A stretch of 64,000 bases of DNA from the NCBI GenBank assembly GCA_903889525.1, contig CAISXT010000030.1, positions 1 through 64,000 on the forward strand, written 5' to 3'. Shown one piece after another: positions 19,332 to 28,970 of the stretch. Under the pieces are notes generated by a model. The model had not been told where the DNA came from. It made no database searches and was given only the letters and a program-made list of their open reading frames with translations. The stretch is from an uncultured Opitutia bacterium (GTDB taxonomy: Bacteria > Verrucomicrobiota > Verrucomicrobiia > Opitutales > UBA953). Position numbers and translations under genes: made by a program. Positions within the stretch are counted from its first letter, which is position 1. Each line of letters opens with the position of its first letter.

Positions 19332-20420
19332 ATGGCTTCTTATTCAGACCTAGCCAATCGGCCCGTCCTCACTCAGCCCGTCTATGAAGCTGGGCGGCCC
19401 ATCGAAGTCGTCGCCCGGGAATTTGGCCTCAATCCCGCGGACGTGATCAAGCTCGCCTCGAATGAGAACCCACTCGGACCTTCTCCGCTCGGCCTAGCCG
19501 CCGCCCGCAAGGCGCTCGACACTTGCCATCTCTATCCCGATGGCGGCTGCACCTTTCTTCGTGAGAAATTGGCACGCAAATGGTCGATGGAGCCGGGCAA
19601 CTTCGTCATCGGTAATGGCTCCAATGAGGTTATGATCCTGCTGGCGCAGGCTTTCCTTCGGCCCGGAGATGAAGTCGTCTTCGGGGCCCAAGCCTTCATC
19701 GTCTACAAGCTCGCCACGATGCTCTTCGGGGCAAAACCGGTCGAGGTACCCATGCCTGGCTTCCGCCATGATCTCGCCGCTCTCCGCGCCGCCGTTACCC
19801 CCAAGACGCGCATCCTCTTCCTCGCTAGCCCCAATAATCCAACCGGCGGAACGGATGATCCCGCCGATATTCTAGCTTTGGCCGCCTCACTGCCGGAGGA
19901 TGTTATCTTCTGCTTAGACGAAGCCTACACGGAATACCTCGAAGCATCGGCGGATTTACGCCCCTTGATGATGTCGGGCCGGAAAGTCGTGCTCTCTCGT
20001 ACATTTTCAAAGGCCTACGGATTGGCCGGATTACGAGTCGGCTACCTCATGGGCTCAACGGAAGTCTGCAGCCTGTTGAATCGTGTACGTCAGCCCTTTA
20101 ACGTCAATCTACCTGCCCTGGCCGCCGCGGAGGCGGCGCTGGATGATGAGGAATTCGTTCACCGCACCCGCCAGGTCAACGCCGAGGGTATCGTCCAGCT
20201 TTCCGCCGGACTTAAAAAACTCGGGTTCGCGTTTATCGAGGGCAAAGCCAACTTTTTGGCCACGCAAGTTCCTCAGGCCGAAGAGGCCTTCTTGAAGCTC
20301 CAGAAAGCTGGCGTGATTGTCCGCCCCCTCCGTGGGTATGGCATGACTGGCTGGTTACGACTTACCGTAGGTACGGCTGAGCAGAACGCTCGACTGTTAA
20401 CCGAACTTGCCAAACTCTGA
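19332..20420 (+). CDS. hisC: Histidinol-phosphate aminotransferase
   Basis: KLASNENPLGPSPLGLAAARKAL; LASPNNPTGG; LSRTFSKAYGLAGLRVGYLMG. ATG at 19332 preferred to TTG at 19317. Confidence 0.92.
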   Translation: MASYSDLANRPVLTQPVYEAGRPIEVVAREFGLNPADVIKLASNENPLGPSPLGLAAARKALDTCHLYPDGGCTFLREKLARKWSMEPGNFVIGNGSNEVMILLAQAFLRPGDEVVFGAQAFIVYKLATMLFGAKPVEVPMPGFRHDLAALRAAVTPKTRILFLASPNNPTGGTDDPADILALAASLPEDVIFCLDEAYTEYLEASADLRPLMMSGRKVVLSRTFSKAYGLAGLRVGYLMGSTEVCSLLNRVRQPFNVNLPALAAAEAALDDEEFVHRTRQVNAEGIVQLSAGLKKLGFAFIEGKANFLATQVPQAEEAFLKLQKAGVIVRPLRGYGMTGWLRLTVGTAEQNARLLTELAKL

Positions 20421-20817
20421 GCTCATGGACTTCGACGACGCCGTTCGGATAATCCGACTGAAGGATGCGCGCTATCAGCCGCAGGCCTATGAAGTTGTCC
20501 GCCAGGGCCTAGATCACGCCCAGAAAATCATCCACGGAGAGCCTAAGAAAGGGCGCAGCACGACCAATCGACATGTCACGGGCCCCCAACTCCTCGAGGG
20601 ATTTCGGCTCCATGTTCTCGAAACCTACGGCCCGATGGCCTATCCACTGCTTCATAACTGGGGGCTCCGCAAATCGGCGGACGTCGGGAACATCGTTTTT
20701 AACATCATCGACACTGGGCTTTTCGGCCGTTCCGAAGACGACAACCTCGAGGCCTTCAGTAATGTTTATGACTTCAAGGAGGCTTTCCATAAGCCCTTCG
20801 AGCCAGGCCAGAACTGA
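20407..20817 (+). CDS. Minf_1886-type conserved hypothetical protein
   Basis: DFDDAVRIIRLKDARYQPQAYEVVRQGLDHA...HVTGPQLLEGFRLHVLETYGPMA...LRKSADVGNIVFNIID, a PVC-associated family. Confidence 0.75.
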   Translation: MPNSELMDFDDAVRIIRLKDARYQPQAYEVVRQGLDHAQKIIHGEPKKGRSTTNRHVTGPQLLEGFRLHVLETYGPMAYPLLHNWGLRKSADVGNIVFNIIDTGLFGRSEDDNLEAFSNVYDFKEAFHKPFEPGQN

Positions 20818-20819
20818 GT

Positions 20820-21875
20820 TCAAGCGTTCACAAAACTAATCGAGCGAACATCTTGGCAGCCCCGCAAGGTGCGGATCTTTGCCAGCATCGCTCTTTCGTG
20901 GAAGCGAACTTCGGATTTAATGACCGAGTTCTCGCACTGAACTACCAATTTTCCACCTTCGAGCACGCGCAAGGGTGCGCAGCGCTTGGCCAGCTTAACC
21001 GGGAGTAATTCGTGCCAATTAGCCACAATGGCATCTTCCGGGACAGGCTTATCTAGGCGTAGTTTCTTGAAGGCATCCAAAACCGCCTCATCCATCGATT
21101 TCATGGGGCGATCTGAGGAACGTCCGCGATCTTCCGGCAGCCCGCGCAAGTTTGCCAAGAGATTTTGCACGGTGCGAGAAAACTTACCCTTTAAACGACC
21201 CTCCGTGATTAAAGCCCGAATGATGTAAGGCGTCTCGATAATCTTCTCGGCGCGCATACATTTCTCTGGTGCGTGTGCGCCCCCCACGACGACACCCGTT
21301 GCGCCCGCATCTCGCGCACCGACACCATCGTCGGTCGGACTATCGCCGAAGTGCACCAAGGTGGAAGTTGTTCCGCCCAGTGCTTTCGCAGCATGAGCAA
21401 AGGCCTTAGCATCGGGCTTGGCGAAGCCGGTTTCTGCGGAAAGAAATATGCCATCAAGACGACGGGCAAGACCATGCCCCTCAAGCACGGCGTTCATGCG
21501 CGAATCCGCATTCGAAAGCACGGCAACCTTAACCCCGAGGAAACGTATGGCGGAGATCGCATTCAAAGCTCCGGGTGCCAGCCGCCATGACTCTGGTTTC
21601 GCAAAGGCATCCCAACATTCCTTGTAGACGGGCCCGATTTTAGCCAAAGGAAGTGCTGGCCCAAAACAACGCTCAACCACCTCGCGCCAGAAGACTTCAG
21701 GCTTAGCGCCCTTCGGCCCACCCTTGAAAGCCAGAGGGAAAGCAGCATCGAGCACCGATGCCTCGACCACGAGGCCATGCTTCAAGGCACAGGCAGCATA
21801 GATTGTGCCGACACTGGGGGTCGGGGAGAGCAGGGTGCCTGCGAGGTCAAAGGTGACGGCATGTATTTTGGCCAT
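20820..21875 (-). CDS. HAD-like hydrolase fused to C-terminal DciA/DUF721-like domain
   Basis: N-terminal HAD motifs AVTFDLAGTLL, VAVLSNADSRM, FAKPDAKAF, HFGDSPTDDGVGARDAG; C-terminal MDEAVLDAFKKLRLDKPVPEDAIVANWHELLPVKLAKRCAPLRVLEGGKLVVQCENSVIKSEVRFHERAMLAKI resembles DUF721. Confidence 0.75.
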   Translation of the reverse strand: MAKIHAVTFDLAGTLLSPTPSVGTIYAACALKHGLVVEASVLDAAFPLAFKGGPKGAKPEVFWREVVERCFGPALPLAKIGPVYKECWDAFAKPESWRLAPGALNAISAIRFLGVKVAVLSNADSRMNAVLEGHGLARRLDGIFLSAETGFAKPDAKAFAHAAKALGGTTSTLVHFGDSPTDDGVGARDAGATGVVVGGAHAPEKCMRAEKIIETPYIIRALITEGRLKGKFSRTVQNLLANLRGLPEDRGRSSDRPMKSMDEAVLDAFKKLRLDKPVPEDAIVANWHELLPVKLAKRCAPLRVLEGGKLVVQCENSVIKSEVRFHERAMLAKIRTLRGCQDVRSISFVNA

Positions 21876-21956
21876 GGTAAACGCCGCGGTATGCTCCGCG
21901 GATAATCACAACATGTACCTGCTTGTCTAATTGCGAGAATCGGTAATAAACAAGTT

Positions 21957-22424
21957 ATGCACCACCTGCTTAAGGCCTCCGCTCTTCTCCTAGCTGTTTT
22001 GGCCGCTTTTCTCTCTGGTTGTGCCACCGGCGGGACCACCCACGTCTCCCTTTCGACTATTTCTCGGGTTTATGTCGCCGATACGGTCGGCGCCAGCACC
22101 TCCGAGACCGCCAGCGCCTCCAATGCGGTGCATGACGCAGTAGTCAGTGAACTTCGCCGCCTGGGCTATGTGGTGGTCACCAACGCCTCCGAAGCGGACG
22201 CCGTGCTTAAAAGCAGCTGGCGGATCAAAAAGAGTGAAGACAATCGCAACGATCTCCAGGTCGCTTCTCTTTCCGTGAGCCTCTTTGATAAGAAAAACCA
22301 TCGCTTGTTCGACACCGACTCCGGCCCCTCCGTCCCGGCCAACTTTTGGAATGAGTCCCGCGCCAGCACGGAAGTCGCGAACATGCTGAATCGTCTCGGC
22401 AGGGCGACGACTTCGCAAAAGTAA
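21957..22424 (+). CDS. Putative lipoprotein, unknown function
   Basis: Lipobox-like LLAVLAAFLSGCATGG at the N-terminus. Confidence 0.7.
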   Translation: MHHLLKASALLLAVLAAFLSGCATGGTTHVSLSTISRVYVADTVGASTSETASASNAVHDAVVSELRRLGYVVVTNASEADAVLKSSWRIKKSEDNRNDLQVASLSVSLFDKKNHRLFDTDSGPSVPANFWNESRASTEVANMLNRLGRATTSQK

Positions 22425-22427
22425 GCT

Positions 22428-23345
22428 TTAAGCGCGTCGGTCAGCGATTTTCAGCCTAATCTCGCTAATCAATCGAACGAGTTCGGGCATCGCTACGCCG
22501 GCGCCTTGACCGCGTTTGAGTGGCTCGCCCCAGATCCCCTCAATCTCGACTTCGCGGCCTTCAATAAAATCAATGAGACTGGACGGGCGGTACGGCCCCA
22601 TGCCCACGGTTACTTCGAATTGTCGCTGCACATGCTGGTCATTGAAGCCGTACCCACGAGCAACGGACGCGGCTTGAACTTCTTTCATTAAAACGCGCGC
22701 CCGCTCCGCAAGCACAGGGTGCGCCAGGATGACATCCGTGGTAATAGCCCCTCCCGCGATTGAAAGTCCGTTAAAAGGAATATTCCAACAGAGTTTCTTC
22801 CACAACACCGACTCAAGCGATGCTTCCGCGGCCGTATCTACGCCCGCCGCTTTGAACACTTCGACACATGTCGTCACCGCTGGATTAATGTCGCCCCGGG
22901 CCGCCGCCATCCGGACATAACCGGCCAAGGTCGTATCGATCACCCCAGGGGCTACCCGATTGATACACACGAAACAGAGGCCAGCGACAATGCGCTCGTA
23001 AGGCATCGCCTGCGCGATGACTTCGACGTTCCCCATCCCATTCTGCAAAGTGACCACCAACGTAGCAGGGCCGAGCAAAGGTTTAAGTATTCTCGGCAAA
23101 ATGGGGTTAGCCGTGGACTTAGTCGTCACCACGACCAGATCACAAGGACCCACCGCCTGACCGTCAGCCGATGCCGAAGCCACCCTGACAGCTATCTCCT
23201 GGCCTTTATTCTTAAGCAGTAGCCCCCTGACCGAAATGATTGCATGGTCGCTCCGGGCGAGACAGTGGACCTCATGGCCGGCCTGAGCGAGCAAGCCAGC
23301 ATACCATCCACCGAGAGCGCCGGTGCCAACGACGGCAATCTTCAT
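22428..23345 (-). CDS. panE: 2-dehydropantoate 2-reductase
   Basis: MKIAVVGTGALGGWYAGLLAQAGHEVHCLAR; VVTLQNGMGNVE; KLCWNIPFNGLSIAGG. Confidence 0.9.
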   Translation of the reverse strand: MKIAVVGTGALGGWYAGLLAQAGHEVHCLARSDHAIISVRGLLLKNKGQEIAVRVASASADGQAVGPCDLVVVTTKSTANPILPRILKPLLGPATLVVTLQNGMGNVEVIAQAMPYERIVAGLCFVCINRVAPGVIDTTLAGYVRMAAARGDINPAVTTCVEVFKAAGVDTAAEASLESVLWKKLCWNIPFNGLSIAGGAITTDVILAHPVLAERARVLMKEVQAASVARGYGFNDQHVQRQFEVTVGMGPYRPSSLIDFIEGREVEIEGIWGEPLKRGQGAGVAMPELVRLISEIRLKIADRRA

Positions 23346-24952
23346 GGTCGGCTCTGCGGACGGCGCACCGAAGTATGCCGCGCAACCTCCAACTTGGCCG
23401 GGTAATCTAAAGTGTAATGCAACCCCCGACTTTCATGACGTTGCAACGCACAATCGATAATCAATTCGGCGACCTGAATAAGGTTACGCAACTCGAGCAG
23501 CCTAGGCTCGATCCGGAAGTTCCAATAGTACTCCCGGACTTCATCCGCGAGGGTTCCGATGCGAGTCCGTGCACGTTGTAGCCGCTTGGTGGAACGAACA
23601 ATACCGACATAGTCCCACATCGTTCGGCGCAATTCGTCCCAATTGTGCGTAAGTACGACTCGCTCATCTGGATCGCCTGCCGAACCGTCAATCCAGGCAG
23701 GCAAATCAGCGCGGACCCCCTTAACCTTGGCAATCTCCCGGTCGGCCGCGACGGCGCCATCATGCGCGAGCACGACCGCTTCGAGCAATGAGTTTGAAGC
23801 GAGTCGATTGGCCCCGTGTAAGCCCGTGCAGGCTACTTCCCCCACCGCGAAGAGGCCGGCAAGGGTCGTCTGCCCCTGGAGGTCAGTCGCCACGCCGCCA
23901 CAAAGGTAATGGGCAGCAGGCACGATCGGCACCGGCTCCTTCGTGAGATCAAAGCCAGCTTTTCGGCAGGTCGCGTAAATATGCGGGAAGCGTTCGGCGA
24001 AGTGGCCTTTGGCCACCTGAGTGGCGTCCAGTAAAACGTGCGGAGCGCCGTCGCGTTTCATGACAGAGTCGATGGCTCGGGCTACGATATCGCGCGGTGC
24101 GAGGTCGCCGAGGGGGTGGAAATCCTTCATGAACGCCCGCATCGAGACATCGCGCAGGATGGCGCCTTCGCCACGGACGGCCTCGGAGATGAGCGCCCGG
24201 CTGCCGTCGGGTGCCTTGAGCGCGGTCGGATGGAACTGGACCATCTCCATATCACGTACTTCGGCACCAGCACGATAAGCCATGGCGATACCGTCGCCGG
24301 TGGCGATATCCGGATTAGTCGTGAACTGATAAACCTGCCCCATGCCCCCGGTCGCCAGCACGACAGCCGATGCGGAAAGCGTCTCCACGCGCCCGGCCTT
24401 AGTATTCAGGACGTGTACACCCAGGACACGGTCATCCGTCGCCCCAACCTGACACTGCCCAAGCTTCGCCTTGGTGATGAGATCGATGGCCAGGTGATGC
24501 TCGAGCATCGACACCGAGGGCAGGGCGGCGACCGCACGCAAGAGTGCGGATTCGATGGCGCGGCCAGTCATGTCACGAGCATGGAGAATGCGCCGCTGCG
24601 AATGCCCACCTTCCCGTCCGAGATCAGGTCGACCATCCGCGCCATTCTCAAATTCCACGCCCCAACTAATTAATTCAGCGATGCGCTCCGGCCCAGCCTC
24701 AATGATATGCTTCACCACCTGAATGTCGCAAAGCCCATCCCCGGCCACGAGTGTGTCTTGGACGTGGCTATTGAAATCGTCGGTCTGATCGGTAACACAG
24801 GCGATACCGCCCTGGGCCCAATTGGTATTCGAATCAGAACGGGTCTTCTTGGTCACAATGGCGACGGCATGGCCTCGCTTCGCTAGATTGAGCGCGAAGC
24901 TCAGGCCGCCGATGCCGCTGCCGACGATGATTGCCTCGAAATGGGTCGCCAT
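23342..24952 (-). CDS. nadB: L-aspartate oxidase
   Basis: AIIVGSGIGGLSFALNLAKRG; NTNWAQGGIACV; VQFHPTAL; GLHGANRLASNSLLEAVV. Confidence 0.95.
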   Translation of the reverse strand: MATHFEAIIVGSGIGGLSFALNLAKRGHAVAIVTKKTRSDSNTNWAQGGIACVTDQTDDFNSHVQDTLVAGDGLCDIQVVKHIIEAGPERIAELISWGVEFENGADGRPDLGREGGHSQRRILHARDMTGRAIESALLRAVAALPSVSMLEHHLAIDLITKAKLGQCQVGATDDRVLGVHVLNTKAGRVETLSASAVVLATGGMGQVYQFTTNPDIATGDGIAMAYRAGAEVRDMEMVQFHPTALKAPDGSRALISEAVRGEGAILRDVSMRAFMKDFHPLGDLAPRDIVARAIDSVMKRDGAPHVLLDATQVAKGHFAERFPHIYATCRKAGFDLTKEPVPIVPAAHYLCGGVATDLQGQTTLAGLFAVGEVACTGLHGANRLASNSLLEAVVLAHDGAVAADREIAKVKGVRADLPAWIDGSAGDPDERVVLTHNWDELRRTMWDYVGIVRSTKRLQRARTRIGTLADEVREYYWNFRIEPRLLELRNLIQVAELIIDCALQRHESRGLHYTLDYPAKLEVARHTSVRRPQSRP

Positions 24953-25033
24953 TGAGGCATTGACCGTAGGGGGGCGAGGATTGTGAACAAGCGGATTTGA
25001 CGGGGGGTGTCACACCCCCTAAATCCCCCAAAA

Positions 25034-26350
25034 GTGGAAATCATCCTCATCGCCATCTGCCTGTTGGTCACCGCTGTCTTCGTCTTGGCCGAGATGGCCC
25101 TGGTTTCGTCCAATCGGCGCCGATTGGCCAAGATGGCTGAAAACGGCGACAAAGGAGCTGCCCGGGCCTTAGCGCTCCTCGCCGACCCGTCTAAATTCCT
25201 GTCGACCGTCCAGGTAGGCATGACCTTCGGGGGCATCATTGCGGCCATTTACGGCGGGCCGCCTTTAGCTAAAAAGCTCGTGCCCTTCCTGAGTGGTTCC
25301 AACTGGGGCATACTCGTCGAACATTCGACGGTAATCTCTGAAGGCGTCATCTCTTTCATCATCGGCGCCTTGACGGTCATCTTCGCTGAGATCGTGCCGA
25401 AGCGACTCGCCTTGATTGAATCCGAGAAACTCGCCGCCGCCCTAGCTCGCCCAATGGCCGTGGTCGCAGGCCTCTCTTCACCTTTGGTCAACTCGATGAG
25501 CTGGTGCGCTGACATTGTGATGCTCGCCTTCGGCCGCAAGCGCGCACCCGAGGACAGTATGTCCGAAGATGAATTACGGATGATGGTCGACCAAGGCATG
25601 GCCTCAGGCGTCCTTCACGCGGCCGAACATCGCATGGTGCACGGGGCGCTCTCCTTGGATTTGATTACGGCCGAACAACTCATGACCCCGAGCAATCGAG
25701 TCGTCTGGCTTAATCTTGAAGACACGGACGAAGTCAATTGGCGCAAGGTTGTGGCCTCGGGCCACACCTGGTTTCCCGTCTATCGAGGTTCACCCGACCG
25801 TCCGCTGGGCGTCGTTTCGGTGAAACGCCTCTGGGCCAACCTCTCACTCGTCGGCACTGCCTCGATCAAGGACTTGCTCACCGAGCCTCCGACCGTGCCG
25901 ACCAATTACACGGGGACGCAGTTGCTGGAGATTTTCCGCAAGGATAAGATTCATATCGCCCTGGTCATGGACGAGTTCGGCCGGGTCCGTGGCGTCGTCT
26001 CGTTGAACGACGTGCTTGAATCGGTCGTCGGCGAGCTCCCGAACGAAGGTTCACCCATCGCTCAACCCAAGCCAATTCGCCGTCGTGATGATGGTAGCTG
26101 GATTGTCGATGCGGTCGTCTCGCTGGACGATTTCCGGGAAGCTACGGGCATCATTGGTCGCTTCCCGGGCGAAGGCTCCGGCCGCTTCACCGCGATCTCC
26201 GGCTTCATCATGCGCACCCTCGGTCGCATTCCCGCCGAAGGCGACCGCGTCGAGGCCTTGGGTCATATTTTCGAGGTCGTGGACATGGATGGCCACCGCC
26301 TGGATAAGATCCTGGTGATGCCGAAAGCCGTCCCGACGCCCGTCGCTTAA
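25034..26350 (+). CDS. CorC/HlyC (CNNM-DUF21, CBS pair) transporter-associated protein
   Basis: DUF21 TM region [34 protein letters not shown] repeats, C-terminal CorC_HlyC domain. GTG at 25034 preferred to 25007, which lies in a hairpin. Confidence 0.9.
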   Translation: MEIILIAICLLVTAVFVLAEMALVSSNRRRLAKMAENGDKGAARALALLADPSKFLSTVQVGMTFGGIIAAIYGGPPLAKKLVPFLSGSNWGILVEHSTVISEGVISFIIGALTVIFAEIVPKRLALIESEKLAAALARPMAVVAGLSSPLVNSMSWCADIVMLAFGRKRAPEDSMSEDELRMMVDQGMASGVLHAAEHRMVHGALSLDLITAEQLMTPSNRVVWLNLEDTDEVNWRKVVASGHTWFPVYRGSPDRPLGVVSVKRLWANLSLVGTASIKDLLTEPPTVPTNYTGTQLLEIFRKDKIHIALVMDEFGRVRGVVSLNDVLESVVGELPNEGSPIAQPKPIRRRDDGSWIVDAVVSLDDFREATGIIGRFPGEGSGRFTAISGFIMRTLGRIPAEGDRVEALGHIFEVVDMDGHRLDKILVMPKAVPTPVA

Positions 26351-27105
26351 AGCCGGACGGGCAAACCAGCGGCACGGAGGTGCTCCTTGGCCTGACGGAC
26401 GGTATAAGTGCCGAAGTGGAAGATGCTGGCGGCGAGGACCGCGCTCGCGCCGCCTTGCTTCAGGACGTCGGCCATGTGGTCGAGGTTGCCGGCGCCGCCT
26501 GAGGCGATCACGGGGACTTCGACGGCCGAGGAGACGGCGAGATTGAGCGGGATGTCATAACCGGCGGCCGTGCCGTCGCGATCCATGCTGGTCAGGAGGA
26601 TTTCGCCGGCGCCGAGGGAGTGGGCCTTACGGGCCCATTCGACGGCGTCGAGTCCCGTGGCGTTACGCCCACCGTGCGTGAAGACCTCCCATTTGCCCGG
26701 GGCGATGTTCTTGGCGTCAATCGCCACGACGATGCACTGACTGCCGAACTTGCGGGCTGACTGGAGGATGAGGTCGGGGTCCTTGATGGCTGAGGTGTTG
26801 AGGGAGACCTTGTCGGCGCCGGCATTGAGCATCGTGCGAATGTCTTCGACGGAACGAAGTCCACCGCCGACGGTGAGCGGCATGAAGACCTGGTCGGCAG
26901 TGCGTTCGACGACGTCGACCATGGTCCGACGTTCGTCACTGGAAGCAGTGATATCAAGAAAGACCAACTCATCGGCGCCCTGCTTCTCGTAGGCGGCAGC
27001 GACGGCGACCGGGTCGCCGGCATCGCGCAATTCCTCGAACTTAATGCCCTTGACCACGCGCCCGCCGTGGACGTCGAGACAAGGGATGATACGGACGGAA
27101 AGCAT
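26347..27105 (-). CDS. hisF: Imidazole glycerol phosphate synthase subunit HisF
   Basis: [55 protein letters not shown]. Confidence 0.97.
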   Translation of the reverse strand: MLSVRIIPCLDVHGGRVVKGIKFEELRDAGDPVAVAAAYEKQGADELVFLDITASSDERRTMVDVVERTADQVFMPLTVGGGLRSVEDIRTMLNAGADKVSLNTSAIKDPDLILQSARKFGSQCIVVAIDAKNIAPGKWEVFTHGGRNATGLDAVEWARKAHSLGAGEILLTSMDRDGTAAGYDIPLNLAVSSAVEVPVIASGGAGNLDHMADVLKQGGASAVLAASIFHFGTYTVRQAKEHLRAAGLPVRL

Positions 27106-27153
27106 GGGCGGACTTCAGAGGGTGGGACAGCGGGGTCAGAGGTTAAGCCTAAA

Positions 27154-27591
27154 CTATTCAAGTACCACGGTCACCGGACCGTCGTTCACGAGTTCGACCC
27201 GCATGTCGGCACCGAAGACCCCGGTCGGCACGGCCTGTCCAAGGTGGGTGGAAAGTTCTTGGACGAACAGGTCGAACAGCGGCTTGGCGACTTCTGGCTT
27301 GGCGGCACCATTGAACGACGGCCGGTTTCCTTTGGAGAAATCGGCCAGCAAAGTGAACTGGCTCACGGCTAAGGCCTGTCCGCTGGCGTCCCTAAGATTG
27401 ACGCCCATCTTGCCGAGGGCATCGGGCATAAGTCGCGCCTTAGAGACATCCGTAGCCAGCCTGCGGACGGTGGCTTCGTCATCGCCGGCGGCCAAGCCGA
27501 CAAGCAGGAGGTAGCCGGGGCCGATTTTTCCGGTGGTGCTTCCCTCCACGGATACGGAAGCCGAGAGTACGCGTTGGAGGACGACCTTCAT
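27154..27591 (-). CDS. dtd: D-aminoacyl-tRNA deacylase
   Basis: MKVVLQRVLSASVSVEG...GYLLLVGLA...QALAVSQFTLLADFSKGNRPSF. Confidence 0.95.
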   Translation of the reverse strand: MKVVLQRVLSASVSVEGSTTGKIGPGYLLLVGLAAGDDEATVRRLATDVSKARLMPDALGKMGVNLRDASGQALAVSQFTLLADFSKGNRPSFNGAAKPEVAKPLFDLFVQELSTHLGQAVPTGVFGADMRVELVNDGPVTVVLE

Positions 27592-27593
27592 TC

Positions 27594-28970
27594 TCAGAAC
27601 AAAGCTTCCAGGATCGTCCGTAGCTTCATCTCGGTTTCTGTCGACTCAGCATCGGGATCCGAGCCGGCCACGATACCGGCGCCGGCAAAGGCGCGGGCTT
27701 CGGAACCTTTGAGTCGGGCACAGCGAAGGGCGACGAAGAGCTTGCCGGCGGCACCATCCGAACGAACCCAGCCGACGGCACCGGTATAGAGACCACGCTG
27801 GTGGGGCTCGAATCCGGGGATGAACGGAAGGGCCATCGCACGCGGCTTACCGCCGACGGCCGGGGTCGGGTGAAGTTCGCCGGCGACCTCGAGGAAGCGA
27901 CGGTCGATCGGCATGATCCCTTCGATCGGCGTACGCAGGTGCATCACATTGCCCAGACGCAGGAGTTCGGCGTTACGCGAGGTCGCGGCAAGCACGCCGA
28001 CCATGCGCAGTCGTCGTAGGATCGAGGCGGTGACTGCGCGATGTTCGCGGAGATCCTTTTCACTGGTTAGGAGGGCTTCAGCCAGGCTGGCGTCTTCAGA
28101 GGCTGATTCGCCGCGCCGGGTCGTGCCGGCCACGGATTCCGAACGGACGGCGCCGTCGAACAGGGAGAGTAGCGTCTCGGGCGTGGCGCCGACCAACGCG
28201 CCGTCGGCCTCGTCGACGAGGAAGGTATGGCACTGCGGATTTCCGCGACGAAGACGGTGCAACGTCGCGTAGATGCTGAAGGGCTCAGCTCGGCGCCAAT
28301 CAAAGGCACGCGAAAGGACGATTTTCTCGAAGGAGCCTTCCTTGATCAGCTCGGTCGCACGGATGACCGCGGAGGGGAACCATGAGCCGCCGACTTCCGA
28401 AAGGACGGTCGGGACGGGTGCGCGCGGGGGCGGAGGATTGGAGCGGTAGCTGAACTTGCGGAAGCTTTCCGCCCGGATGGCCAGGCGGGCCGCGCAACCA
28501 GGCGCTGCCAGCTCGCAAAGGGTGACGGTCGTCAGGCCGTCTTCGCTCACGACCTGCCAGCCGGGCAGGAAGAGTTTGGCCTGTGCGCCATCGGTGTCGC
28601 TGCCGGGGTAGAAGGGGAACGTCGCGATGACGCGTGGGCGCGGGCCGACGCAGGTCAGGCTCGCATCCAGTGCACGAAGCCAGCGATCGGCCTCGTCAAA
28701 GCGTTGCTCGCCGCGTCCGGCCCATTGGCGGAGCGGCGCGCCGGCCGCATGGGAACGCTTGCGCGAAGGATTTTCGAAGTACCCGCGCGGAGCTGGTTCG
28801 TTCAGCGTCTCTAACACCGCCAGTGGATCGAGTTCGGGTACCGAAAAGGCGTAGCTGACGAAACCTTGGCCACCGGCGCGTTTTTCAGCGTCGGCCAGCA
28901 AGGCAACTTCGTCGATGGTCTTGACGGAATCCACAGCGGGGAAGGTAAGGTCTCCGCGGGAATTGTCCAA
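27594..28970 (-). CDS. menF: Isochorismate synthase (chorismate-binding enzyme)
   Basis: GATPETLLSLFDGAVRSESVAGTTRRG; LHPTPAVGGKPR; GLYTGAVGWV. TTG start abutting the metG stop. Confidence 0.85.
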   Translation of the reverse strand: MDNSRGDLTFPAVDSVKTIDEVALLADAEKRAGGQGFVSYAFSVPELDPLAVLETLNEPAPRGYFENPSRKRSHAAGAPLRQWAGRGEQRFDEADRWLRALDASLTCVGPRPRVIATFPFYPGSDTDGAQAKLFLPGWQVVSEDGLTTVTLCELAAPGCAARLAIRAESFRKFSYRSNPPPPRAPVPTVLSEVGGSWFPSAVIRATELIKEGSFEKIVLSRAFDWRRAEPFSIYATLHRLRRGNPQCHTFLVDEADGALVGATPETLLSLFDGAVRSESVAGTTRRGESASEDASLAEALLTSEKDLREHRAVTASILRRLRMVGVLAATSRNAELLRLGNVMHLRTPIEGIMPIDRRFLEVAGELHPTPAVGGKPRAMALPFIPGFEPHQRGLYTGAVGWVRSDGAAGKLFVALRCARLKGSEARAFAGAGIVAGSDPDAESTETEMKLRTILEALF

